This document shows positions 16,261-23,763 of a stretch of DNA of 27,388 nucleotides, in pieces. Location of the stretch: the NCBI GenBank assembly GCA_964448105.1, contig CAYUVK010000067.1:1-27388 (forward strand), read 5' to 3'. Source of the DNA: CAVQBP01 sp964448105 (GTDB lineage Bacteria; Bacteroidota; Ignavibacteria; Ignavibacteriales; Ignavibacteriaceae). The notes beneath the pieces were generated by a model that saw only the letters and a program-made list of their open reading frames with translations, was not told the DNA's origin and did no database searches. How positions within the stretch are numbered: position 1 is the stretch's first letter; every line of letters starts with the position of its first letter. Made by a program: the position numbers and the translations under genes.

Positions 16261-17103
16261 TTAAAATCCTAAGAAAAATAACGTGAGACCAATTACCAGG
16301 CCAAAAACAAAATTAAAAAGTTTAATTTTTATTGAATCACTAAACGAATATGAAAGCAGCGGAAGCATTCCGTGACCATCCTGGACAATTGAACTGGTAA
16401 GCAAGACAGAAAATGGAATTAAACCACTTGCAAATAATGTTACAAATATTAAATGTGGGCCGGACTCTGGTATCAAACCGATTAATGCTCCAACAATTAA
16501 AAAAATAATAGGATAACTTGTAGTAAATTGTTCAAGATTCAAATACTTCAAGGATATTTCAACAACTATAAGTGCACCGAAAGTCCATAAAGCAATTTTC
16601 CAAATGTGTTTTTTAATTATATGTACGTATACATGTTCTTTAATAAAATGTTTAAAATTTCTTTCCGTGTTATGAATTACAAGTTCTGAACAGTCATTGC
16701 ATGTAGATATTTTAAAACGTTTCACGAGCATGTCAACAATTTTTCCCGAGAAAATCCCGATAATAAAAAGAACGATAAATAATATAATTGCAGTTTTTGG
16801 AAACATTGCCAGCATAACAAAAGCCTCATCCCCTGAAACAGCTATCATTGAACCGGTTAGTGCTCCGAAGCTTATTAAACCATGAATATACAATGAAACA
16901 TTGGTGAATCCTCCAAAACATCCGGGTATTGTTCCGATAAAAGATGAAATTACATATTGCCTGGTTTTACCTTTTTTTCTTAAAAGAATTCCGATCTTTC
17001 CTTTTGTCCATAAATTTACAATATCGATTACGATCATCATTACGGTTACAAGAAGAGTGATCTGAATTGTGTCTTCAATTACTTTTAATAAAGTTGTTCC
17101 CAT
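16261..17103 (-). CDS. Putative heavy-metal exporter permease (ArsP_2 / putative manganese transporter family)
   Basis: Polytopic inner-membrane protein of 280 residues with about eight to ten hydrophobic segments. The two halves repeat a Gly/Pro-rich motif: SSFIGTIPGCFGGFTNVSLY near 52-71 and GALIGLIPESGPHLIFVTLF near 210-229, then SSIVQDGHGMLPLL. These are features of the ArsP_2 (10TM putative heavy-metal exporter) family. A cytoplasmic loop holds two cysteines (STCNDC) and several His, possible metal contacts. Upstream on the same strand lie a His-rich NifX-like gene and a DUF134 regulator, supporting a metal-related role. The ATG has no clear ribosome binding site and stands 159 bases after the NifX-like gene, so it may be cotranscribed or have its own promoter. 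Confidence 0.75.
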   Translation of the reverse strand: MGTTLLKVIEDTIQITLLVTVMMIVIDIVNLWTKGKIGILLRKKGKTRQYVISSFIGTIPGCFGGFTNVSLYIHGLISFGALTGSMIAVSGDEAFVMLAMFPKTAIILFIVLFIIGIFSGKIVDMLVKRFKISTCNDCSELVIHNTERNFKHFIKEHVYVHIIKKHIWKIALWTFGALIVVEISLKYLNLEQFTTSYPIIFLIVGALIGLIPESGPHLIFVTLFASGLIPFSVLLTSSIVQDGHGMLPLLSYSFSDSIKIKLFNFVFGLVIGLTLFFLGF

Positions 17104-17203
17104 ATTTCAGTGCAGAATATTAAATATTTCTAAAAATTTTTCAGAGTTGCCCAACAAAAATACTCTTTTTCCTAATTATAGCTAAATTCTTGTTTGAGAG
17201 GAT

Positions 17204-17230
17204 ATAGGAGCAAAATTTATTTACTCCTAT
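17204..17230. other. Inverted repeat in the spacer between the NifX-like and permease genes
   Basis: ATAGGAG (17204-17210) and CTCCTAT (17224-17230) are perfect 7-bp arms around 13 A/T-rich bases. On the minus strand this lies 33 bases after the NifX-like stop and about 100 bases before the permease. With no T-run it may be an attenuating hairpin or an operator rather than a terminator. Confidence 0.4.
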
Positions 17231-17262
17231 TTGTCTAAGGTTTGCTTTAAACTATAACTTAA

Positions 17263-17707
17263 CTAATTATTATGATTACAGGCCAGATCCGGGTTATCTA
17301 CTAACTCACCTTTTATAAATTGGTTTACTGCATCATCAATTAATTCGACATCAGAAAAGATTGTTTTGATATTATACTGCCTTAAATCTTCTACAACTCT
17401 CCAGCCGCCTCCTTTAGAAATAAGATAAGCACAGTCTTTCAAACCTTCAATTAAATGTGAATGACTATGCCCCCCACCTTCTCCATGATGCTGGTGATGA
17501 TCATGCTGCATCATTCTATGATGAGTAAAAACGTTTTCTCTTAATTCTTTATTTACAACTTTATTATTTTCTAACTCGTAAATCATAAATGATCTGCATT
17601 TACCTATATGGCCTGTAACTCTTTTTTTGATCATTTGTTGCAACAGCGATTTTCCCGGAAAAAATTGTTTTAATATTAGACTGTTCGGAATTCATTTCTT
17701 CAGACAT
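17263..17707 (-). pseudogene. Frameshifted NifX/NifB-type Mo-Fe cofactor-binding domain protein with His-rich insert
   Basis: Two frames together encode a dinitrogenase iron-molybdenum-cofactor-type domain protein. The true start is the ATG at 17707 behind AAAGGAG; it reads MSEEMNSEQSNIKTIFSGKI then AVATNDQ, and runs into a stop at 17600-17602. The second frame takes over at the A7 tract (17622-17628, T7 on the plus strand) with RVTGHIGKCRSFMIYELENN and runs to 17263. Removing one A joins the halves as AVATNDQKRVTGHIG, the expected family N-terminus, giving about 147 residues. Residues 62-84 of the joined protein contain ten His in 23 positions (HHRMMQHDHHQHH, then HSHSH), an unusual metal-binding insert. 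The C-terminal CAYLISKGGGWRVVEDL is family-typical. Options are a pseudogene, a homopolymer sequencing error or slippage at the A7. It is 16 bases downstream of the DUF134 gene, in an operon. Confidence 0.78.
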
Positions 17708-17723
17708 TTTTTCTCCTTTAATT

Positions 17724-18017
17724 TTAAGTTTCTGACGATTGCTCATCATTTATTCTAATTGCTTTACCATTCAAAATACCGTCAGCAACTTTCTTCCTGG
17801 CAATCTCCAAAATTCTTCCGAAAGTTGCCCGTGAAATTTTCATTTCGGCTGCAGAATCTTCATGTAAATAACCAAGCAGATCGGCAAGTCGGAGCGATTC
17901 CAATTCATCATATTCAAGAATGATCTCTTCAAGATCATAAACCGGGATTCCCCTTGGTTTAAAATAATTAGCTGAAGGATTACAACATTCTCGACGATAT
18001 TTTCTTGGTCTCGGCAT
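17724..18017 (-). CDS. DUF134 family putative DNA-binding regulator
   Basis: A 97-residue protein opening with the family signature MPRPRKYRRECCNPSA and NYFKPRGIPVYDLEEI. It is followed by the sigma-70-region-4-like helix-turn-helix segment EYDELESLRLADLLGYLHED with SAAEMKISRATFGRILEIAR. Members are thought to be DNA-binding and are often found beside NifX-type iron-molybdenum cofactor proteins in anaerobes; the same pairing is seen here. Three bases cannot be called a ribosome binding site upstream, but a perfect palindrome, TGAGCATATGCTCA, lies 10 bases before the start and is a plausible autoregulatory operator. First gene of the minus-strand cassette. Confidence 0.9.
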   Translation of the reverse strand: MPRPRKYRRECCNPSANYFKPRGIPVYDLEEIILEYDELESLRLADLLGYLHEDSAAEMKISRATFGRILEIARKKVADGILNGKAIRINDEQSSET

Positions 18018-18027
18018 AAATTTGTTA

Positions 18028-18041
18028 TGAGCATATGCTCA
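18028..18041. promoter_or_regulatory. Perfect 14-bp palindrome upstream of DUF134, candidate operator
   Basis: TGAGCATATGCTCA is fully self-complementary. It lies 10 bases from the DUF134 start codon, in the 133-base divergent spacer shared with the Gfo/Idh/MocA gene (110 bases from that start). Its length, symmetry and position suit a dimeric regulator, most simply DUF134 itself. No second copy was noticed elsewhere in the window. Confidence 0.55.
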
Positions 18042-18150
18042 AAACTAAAAAATATTTTTGTAAGACGCAAAAATAGATCTGTTCAATATATTTGTTAGAT
18101 TTAAATACTTGAACTCATTATTAATTTAGCTGCAATTTTAAGGAGGAGGA

Positions 18151-19119
18151 ATGGATAAAGTCCGTTGGGGTATAATTGGCTGCGGAGATGTAACTGAAAA
18201 GAAAAGCGGTCCGGGTTTTCAAAAAGCTAATAATTCGGAATTAGTAGCTGTTATGCGGCGTAGTTCTAAGCTTGCCGAAGATTATGCAAAAAGACATAAC
18301 GTTTCAAAGTGGTATAATAATTCCGATGAGCTAATTAATGATCCTGATGTAAATACAGTTTATATAGCCACTCCGCCTTCTTCGCATATGAAATATACTA
18401 TTGATACTGCAAAGGCAGGCAAACCGGTTTATGTCGAAAAACCTATGGCAATGAGTTATAAAGAGTGTCAAATGATGATTAAAGCTTGTGAAGATGCAAA
18501 AGTTCCGCTATTTGTAGCATATTATAGGAGAGCACTTCCAACTTTTCTAAAAATTAAATCGCTAATTGATGAAAAAGCAATTGGCGATTTATTGTGTGTA
18601 AATATTAGATATTATGCAAAACCTGGCGAAAAAGATAAAAATGAAGCTAATTGGAGGGTTAATCCTGATATTGCAGGCTGCGGATATTTCTGTGACTTAG
18701 CCTCGCACATGTTTGATCTCCTGCAGTATTATTTTGGTGATATTATTTCCGTAAAAGGACTTATCGCAAACCAGGGAAAACAATATAAGGCCGAAGATAT
18801 GGTAACTGCTGTATTTAATTTTGAAAACGGAGTTCAGGGTGCAGGTACCTGGTGCTTCAATGCAGACGAAAATTTAGATAGAACCGAAATTATAGGAACC
18901 AAAGGAAAAATTATTTATCCCACTTTTACAGGGGAACCTTTTCGCTTAATAAAAGATATTAAGATTGAAGAATTCGATATCGGATTCCCGCTGCATGTTC
19001 AGCAGCCATTAATACAAACTGTTGTTGATGATTTATTGGGAATAGGGAGAAGTCCCAGTACCGGTAAAACAGGTTCAAAAACAAATTGGGTTATGGACAA
19101 AATCCTCGGAACGATTTAA
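18151..19119 (+). CDS. Gfo/Idh/MocA family NAD(P)-dependent oxidoreductase
   Basis: A 322-residue oxidoreductase acting on sugars, inositols or related polyols. The N-terminal Rossmann motif GIIGCGDV is at 7-14, ATPPSSH at 73-79, and the family EKP motif at 96-98 includes the catalytic Lys. The C-terminal domain shows NPDIAGCGYFCDLASHMFDL, where the downstream H is the usual second catalytic residue. A strong AAGGAGGAGG precedes the ATG, the best ribosome binding site in the window, suggesting good translation. It is divergent from the DUF134 gene and is followed after 135 bases by the cis-prenyltransferase-like gene. The substrate is unknown. Confidence 0.93.
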   Translation: MDKVRWGIIGCGDVTEKKSGPGFQKANNSELVAVMRRSSKLAEDYAKRHNVSKWYNNSDELINDPDVNTVYIATPPSSHMKYTIDTAKAGKPVYVEKPMAMSYKECQMMIKACEDAKVPLFVAYYRRALPTFLKIKSLIDEKAIGDLLCVNIRYYAKPGEKDKNEANWRVNPDIAGCGYFCDLASHMFDLLQYYFGDIISVKGLIANQGKQYKAEDMVTAVFNFENGVQGAGTWCFNADENLDRTEIIGTKGKIIYPTFTGEPFRLIKDIKIEEFDIGFPLHVQQPLIQTVVDDLLGIGRSPSTGKTGSKTNWVMDKILGTI

Positions 19120-19254
19120 ATTAACTTAAAGTTTCATTCCCAAGATTCTGATTAGTTAAAATTTTTCAATTCAACCCATTTTGATCGAAAAAATTTGTTT
19201 CCTCTTTTAGCAATATTTCTTAAATTATGTTAAGGGATAATAAACGGGTAAAGA

Positions 19255-20091
19255 ATGTATTTTTCAGAAAATCAGTCACAATTAAATTTTGAAGATATTG
19301 ATATAAAAAATTTTTCAGATTCATTTGTTCCATATTTATATCTTGACGGTCACCGCAGCAGTAATACGGGAATTACAGATTCCGAAAAATATAACAGCGG
19401 CTTTAAATTTTTCCTTCGCTTCGGGGAAATAATGCGGAAATTCGGTTTTAAGCAGATGGTAACAATGGTGCATACATCAAGAAACTGTTGTGTAAAAGGG
19501 CGCATAAGTTCTATCATTTCTGCTATACAGGAAAACTTTGATCATTCTAGTGAATACATAAATTGTTCAGATTTTAGATTATACGGAGATATCGAATCCT
19601 ATAAAACTATGGGGTTTATCGATTTTTACAAATTCATTAATGATATAAACAATAACAAGAAACAGAACACTTCTTTTAAACATCACATCTTAATAAATTA
19701 TTCGGAAGAATGGGCGCTGAATAATCTAAAAGAATTCAATTTGATGCCGGAGATAAGCAGTGTAATAAGGTTTACTAAAGGATATGTAAGCGGCGGCTGG
19801 ATTCCCAATAAAATGCAGGAAACCACTTTTATTTATTCTCAAATTCCTTCGGTATCCGAATATTGGACTGATGAAGCCTTGACAGCCCTGATTTATATTT
19901 CACTGAAAAATTGGTTATTAATGAAGCAGTATATCGGGAGAAAGGAATATACAAATGAAGAAAGGAAATTAATTCATGAAGAAAGAGACTTGAAATTGGG
20001 TTTCCACAAAAACATATTAAATATTAACAGCAAAATGCGGAACCGTATTATTGCTTTTGGTATTTATGGTCCAATTTTATATGAACTTTAA
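19255..20091 (+). CDS. Divergent cis-prenyltransferase (undecaprenyl diphosphate synthase)-like protein
   Basis: A 278-residue protein whose layout follows cis-prenyltransferases, although identity to classical UppS must be low. D31 in LYLDGHR occupies the place of the Mg/diphosphate-binding Asp of the DGNRR motif. The middle segment DFRLYGDIESY...INDINNN followed by HHILINYSEEWAL mirrors the strand order where UppS has a 'GD...L.LN.A.NYGGR' pattern. The C-terminal IRFTKGYVSGGWIPNKMQET and SEYWTDEALTALI stand where UppS has 'R(T/S)GG..R.SNFL..Q..YAE..WPDF'. If right, it chain-extends or prenylates with isopentenyl or allylic diphosphates in Z geometry. The ribosome binding site is weak. Its end overlaps the next gene by 11 bases, so the two are probably translationally coupled. 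An unrelated fold is possible; confidence is moderate. Confidence 0.6.
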   Translation: MYFSENQSQLNFEDIDIKNFSDSFVPYLYLDGHRSSNTGITDSEKYNSGFKFFLRFGEIMRKFGFKQMVTMVHTSRNCCVKGRISSIISAIQENFDHSSEYINCSDFRLYGDIESYKTMGFIDFYKFINDINNNKKQNTSFKHHILINYSEEWALNNLKEFNLMPEISSVIRFTKGYVSGGWIPNKMQETTFIYSQIPSVSEYWTDEALTALIYISLKNWLLMKQYIGRKEYTNEERKLIHEERDLKLGFHKNILNINSKMRNRIIAFGIYGPILYEL

Positions 20092-21982
20092 TATCGTAAC
20101 CAAATTTCCTTTTAATGATGTAGCCTGCTATGCAAAGAAATTGTCTAGAAAAGAATCACCTAAAGCATCAAGAATATGGGACTTCCTAACTGACAAATCA
20201 ATACGGGATTATTTAAATCTCTGTTATACTTATTTAAGATGGGCAGATGATATTGTCGATAATCCTGAGATACCTATAGAAGACAAAAAAAAATTTATTG
20301 AACATCAAAAAAAAATTATTGCATCACTTTATAATAATAATTATGTCAAAACCTCTTCAATCGAGGAAGCTTGTCTTATTTATTTTGCAGAATATGCCAA
20401 ATCAAGCGGGGATTTAATTTTAATCGATGAAGTTAAAAATATGATAGAGGCATTAAGAATGGATGTTTACCGGCTGGAATGTTCAGGCGTATTCTCAAAC
20501 AGTGACTTCAACTATTACATAGAATTGATGTCAAAATCCTTCTTTAATATTTTGTGTGTCTTTGCTTTCCCAAAATCTAAATATCGTGAAGAGTTTTATT
20601 TAGGTATGAAGTTCACAACTATTGCATTAATGATTCGTGATCTGGAAGAAGATATTAATATTGGATATATCAATATCGGAGCAGAAGATATAGATTATTA
20701 TAAACTTAATATTAATAATTTAAAAAACGATAGGAGTCTTTCCATTTGGCTGGCTGATAGAATTAATTATATATTCGGAATCTTATATGAAGAGACTGCA
20801 TTATTGAAATATCTTCCTCTAAAATTTAGAATATTTACGTATTATTCATTAATATATCGATTACCTCCGGTTGTCCGGGCAAAAGTATGTAATTATAATT
20901 TAAAATGCATTTCGGAGAAAAATTTTTCGAATGAAATTAAAACATATCTGATTTCATTCTTCACAAGCATAAATATTTTTTTAAAAGGTTTTATACACTC
21001 TTCTGTATTCCATCATCAAATATTGCATAGCAGAAATAATAATGAACCAAGACTTTCTCTGAAAGAAACATTAAAGATAGCTGCAAGATTCACTCGAAAG
21101 CGAACAGTGTGGATTTGGATACAATCAATTTTTTATATTTCTAAAAAGCATCGAAAATATGCCAATCTATGCTACGCATATTTACGATGGGTAGATGATT
21201 ATGTGGATAATCCTGAAAATGACAAGCATAGTAAAGTGGAATTCGTTGAAAACCAATTAAAGTTGATAAAAGATTTTTCGAATGAAGAAAATGCTAACTC
21301 TATTTTCCAATTAAATGAACTTAAATTTAATGAAGAATTTTTTCTTTACTATTATATTGAATATGCAAAACAGCTAAAAAATGATAATTTGATTTTTGAA
21401 ATAAAACGAGTTGTTAATTCCATTAGAATCGATGTTGAACGTTTGTTTTGCGGAGGAATACTCTCTAAGGATGGATTAAATCTGTATATAGACTGCGCGT
21501 CTAGACCTTGTTCTAATATTATAAATTATTTCCTGTTCCCGTATAAAAAAACAGTTAATGGAAATAAATATATAGGAAAGTTTTTAGGATATATAACAGC
21601 ATTAAGAGATTTTACTGAGGATTTAGAAGCAGGGTATGTAAATATAGCCAAAGAAGATATTGTAAAATATAATCTAAATATTGCAGATTTTAAACATGAT
21701 AGAAAGCGTTTTGATTGGATGGCGGATAAATATCCGGAATTACTCGACTTATTGTATGAAGAAATTTCTGTGTTAAAATCAATGCCTGTTAAAGCTAAAC
21801 TGTTTTGGTTGCCTCCGTATTCAGTTGTTTTAACAATGTTGATTAGAATTAAAATTTATAATTATAGTTTCGGTGAAAATGTTAAAAAAGAATTTCGTAA
21901 AGAATTAAAGGTATATTTACAATCTCTTTCATTAGCCGTGAAATTGTATTTTAAAACTTTTTTTGAGAAAAGTACTCAGTAA
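20081..21982 (+). CDS. Fused tandem squalene/phytoene-synthase-like protein (two complete domains)
   Basis: A 633-residue polypeptide made of two squalene/phytoene-synthase-like all-helical domains in tandem. Domain 1 has the first Asp-rich motif DDIVD at 56-60 (in YLRWADDIVDNPE), RMDVYR at 126-131 and the second Asp-rich motif RDLEED at 186-191 (then INIGYINI). Domain 2 repeats them as DDYVD at 372-376 (YLRWVDDYVDNPE), RIDVER at 449-454 and RDFTED at 509-514 (then LEAGYVNI). Both active sites thus appear complete. Such enzymes join two allylic diphosphates head-to-head or act as prenyltransferases; normal members have one domain of about 300 residues. The ATG at 20081 is chosen because it overlaps the previous stop; an upstream in-frame TTG at 20051 and ATG at 20066 are alternatives. 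The module with the cis-prenyltransferase-like gene suggests an unusual isoprenoid product. The product is not inferable. Confidence 0.8.
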   Translation: MNFNIVTKFPFNDVACYAKKLSRKESPKASRIWDFLTDKSIRDYLNLCYTYLRWADDIVDNPEIPIEDKKKFIEHQKKIIASLYNNNYVKTSSIEEACLIYFAEYAKSSGDLILIDEVKNMIEALRMDVYRLECSGVFSNSDFNYYIELMSKSFFNILCVFAFPKSKYREEFYLGMKFTTIALMIRDLEEDINIGYINIGAEDIDYYKLNINNLKNDRSLSIWLADRINYIFGILYEETALLKYLPLKFRIFTYYSLIYRLPPVVRAKVCNYNLKCISEKNFSNEIKTYLISFFTSINIFLKGFIHSSVFHHQILHSRNNNEPRLSLKETLKIAARFTRKRTVWIWIQSIFYISKKHRKYANLCYAYLRWVDDYVDNPENDKHSKVEFVENQLKLIKDFSNEENANSIFQLNELKFNEEFFLYYYIEYAKQLKNDNLIFEIKRVVNSIRIDVERLFCGGILSKDGLNLYIDCASRPCSNIINYFLFPYKKTVNGNKYIGKFLGYITALRDFTEDLEAGYVNIAKEDIVKYNLNIADFKHDRKRFDWMADKYPELLDLLYEEISVLKSMPVKAKLFWLPPYSVVLTMLIRIKIYNYSFGENVKKEFRKELKVYLQSLSLAVKLYFKTFFEKSTQ

Positions 21983-22407
21983 TTAAATAAATTTTTTAGT
22001 GTTTATTTTACCTATTGTTGAAATGGTATAAAACCAAATTTAGTTGCAAATTAGAAACTTCGAATTTTAAATTGACTTTTATTGTTTAAATTTATGTCCA
22101 AATTTTAAGGTTGATATTAATAAATGTAATTTATTATAATTATTTTTAGACTCTCAATTAGGGGAAATCTTTCGAGGCAGCATTCGGGTTTTCAGTGGAC
22201 TACGCCTCTTTTCGTTATCCCAATGCACTACTTTAACTACTTATTTATTATTTGATTTACTGATATTTCTAATTTGGTGAAACTACTGACATTTCTACTA
22301 TGGTAATACAGATTTATTATCAATTTTTTTTATTGACTTTAAGTTATAAATATTTTACGTTTCGACAGTTTTCTAAAATAATCAAACACAAAATCATCGG
22401 GGGTTCT
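21983..22407. other. 425-base AT-rich spacer with a GC-richer patch and a direct repeat
   Basis: No coding sequence is supported here. Most of it is A/T-rich, but 22160-22222 is clearly GC-richer. That patch could fold as nested stems: GGGA (22162-22165) with TCCC (22218-22221), and GAGGC (22174-22178) with GCCTC (22204-22208). A 21-base sequence is then imperfectly repeated (22258-22278 and 22284-22304, 18 of 21 identical). It could hold the promoter and leader of the outer-membrane protein gene, a small RNA or an old insertion remnant. Confidence 0.4.
22258..22304 (+). repeat. Imperfect direct repeat, two 21-base copies at 26-base period
   Basis: Copies 22258-22278 and 22284-22304 share TACTGAyATTTCTA and end TGGT, with three mismatches in 21 positions. 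They lie about 100-150 bases upstream of the outer-membrane protein start, where paired regulator sites could sit. Confidence 0.5.
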
Positions 22408-23706
22408 ATGTTTGTTAAATTTGCTCTGTTAGTATTAGTTTCCTTTCTTTTAATTGTCCCTGCCAGCCCACAGCAAATTAAGAAAACCGGTGGATTTGCG
22501 AGGATATCCGGTATGGGAGCCAATCCCTATATTGTTGATCCTTATTTTATGACTGTAAATCCCGCCTGGGGTGCATATTATGATAATTTTTTATTTGGTG
22601 ATTTGGGTTCCGGCGCCGGAACTTCTACTGATTTTGCTGCCGGAGGTACCGGGCAGTTTTTTGCAGCTAATTTTGGATTTGGCAACAAATTTACTTTAGG
22701 CGGCTTTTTATCTAGAAATGATTTCCAGGGGTTCTCAATTACTGCCCCGGATCCGTTATCCAGAGTTCCCGGTTATACACTGGGAGTTGTTAATGCAATT
22801 AATGCACTAGGGATAAGTCCAACGGTGGTTGCCCTAAATAATAATGTTGAATTGTTTAGTACATTGCGAATGGGCAGAATGGCTTTTGGATTTGGACTTG
22901 CATATGCTTCAACAACAAATGAAGTTAATAATGCTGGAACTACTCAAGTAGGAGGCGGTTCTACGCAGGCTTCTGCAAGCCAGGTCGGAATTAATGGTGG
23001 TTTGCTTGCAGATTTTACTAGTAGTCTTAGACTTGATGCAGGGGTTTCCTTAATTCTTCCAAGTGCTAATTTTAAACCTCGTATTGGAGCAGAAACTAGT
23101 GTAAGTGAAACTATCCTATTAATTAATGCAAGGTTGTTTACAAAGTTCTCTTCAAAAGTTACACTTGTTCCGATATTTTCATTTATAACTGCTTCCGGTA
23201 CCCAGGATTTGGGTTTAGGTGATTCAACCCGGTCAACAGATTTACCATCGGTTACAGCATTTAATATTGGTTTAGGTGTTAATTATACTGTCGGTGATTT
23301 TCTATTAGCCGGTGGTTTATCACTTGCTAATGCCAGCATAACTACAGCTTCAACACCAACTACCCCGGAACTGAGCACTTCCTATTTTGTATTTCCAGTT
23401 TGGAATGTTGGATTGGAATGGAACATGACTGATTGGTTTGTTGCAAGGCTTGGTTATATTGCTACAACTGCCAAATTGACGAATGAAACTCCGGCTTTTC
23501 AAACCCCAACACCCTCGGATAAGAACGAGACTATTCAAACTCTTTTTGTCGGCCCCAATGGTGCTACACTTGGCGTTGGTTTCAGATTCGGAGACTTTTC
23601 AATTGATGCAACAGTTAATGAAGGAGTTTTGCGACAGGGACTTAATAATATAGGTGGTGGGGGTCCAACTTTTGCTTATATGTCTGTAAGTTATGCTCTT
23701 CCATAA
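22408..23706 (+). CDS. Outer-membrane beta-barrel-like protein
   Basis: A 432-residue exported protein. The ATG at 22408 is chosen because GGGGG lies 5 bases upstream and a signal peptide follows at once (MFVKFALLVLVSFLLIVPAS); a longer in-frame start at 22300 would put a non-signal stretch in front. After FARISGMGANPYIVDPYFMT the sequence is a run of short, Gly- and Asn-rich amphipathic strands (LGGFLSRND, AFGFGLAYAST, NVGLEWNMTDWFVARLGYI) and ends FAYMSVSYALP, with alternating hydrophobics, as expected for a beta-barrel. Its opening resembles the family annotated around Bacteroidota/Ignavibacteria outer-membrane proteins (PorV-like or other), but I cannot name it. It may be a porin or lipid-uptake channel. 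A strong terminator follows. Confidence 0.78.
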   Translation: MFVKFALLVLVSFLLIVPASPQQIKKTGGFARISGMGANPYIVDPYFMTVNPAWGAYYDNFLFGDLGSGAGTSTDFAAGGTGQFFAANFGFGNKFTLGGFLSRNDFQGFSITAPDPLSRVPGYTLGVVNAINALGISPTVVALNNNVELFSTLRMGRMAFGFGLAYASTTNEVNNAGTTQVGGGSTQASASQVGINGGLLADFTSSLRLDAGVSLILPSANFKPRIGAETSVSETILLINARLFTKFSSKVTLVPIFSFITASGTQDLGLGDSTRSTDLPSVTAFNIGLGVNYTVGDFLLAGGLSLANASITTASTPTTPELSTSYFVFPVWNVGLEWNMTDWFVARLGYIATTAKLTNETPAFQTPTPSDKNETIQTLFVGPNGATLGVGFRFGDFSIDATVNEGVLRQGLNNIGGGGPTFAYMSVSYALP

Positions 23707-23733
23707 AATTTCAAACTGTTTTTCTAAATTATT

Positions 23734-23763
23734 AAAGTACCCGTTAAATACGGGTACTTTTTT
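23734..23763 (+). terminator. Strong Rho-independent terminator after the outer-membrane protein gene
   Basis: AAAGTACCCGT (23734-23744) and ACGGGTACTTT (23750-23760) form a perfect 11-bp stem around a 5-nt loop, followed by T-rich sequence (six T in a row across the stem end). It separates this gene from the corrinoid operon. Confidence 0.92.

Noticed and set aside
18087..18094. TATATTTG as a Bacteroidota-type -7 promoter element
   Set aside because: The TAnnTTTG pattern is expected many times by chance in DNA this rich in A/T, and the nearest upstream TTTG is 26 bases away, too far for the usual spacing.
22160..22225. Remnant of a transposase gene in the GC-richer patch
   Set aside because: Translations on both strands give only short frames with stops and no recognisable transposase motif; kept only as one possibility for the patch.
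22300..22407. 36-residue N-terminal extension of the outer-membrane protein
   Set aside because: A GGGGG site and a clear signal peptide begin at 22408; the extension would place a non-signal stretch ahead of it.
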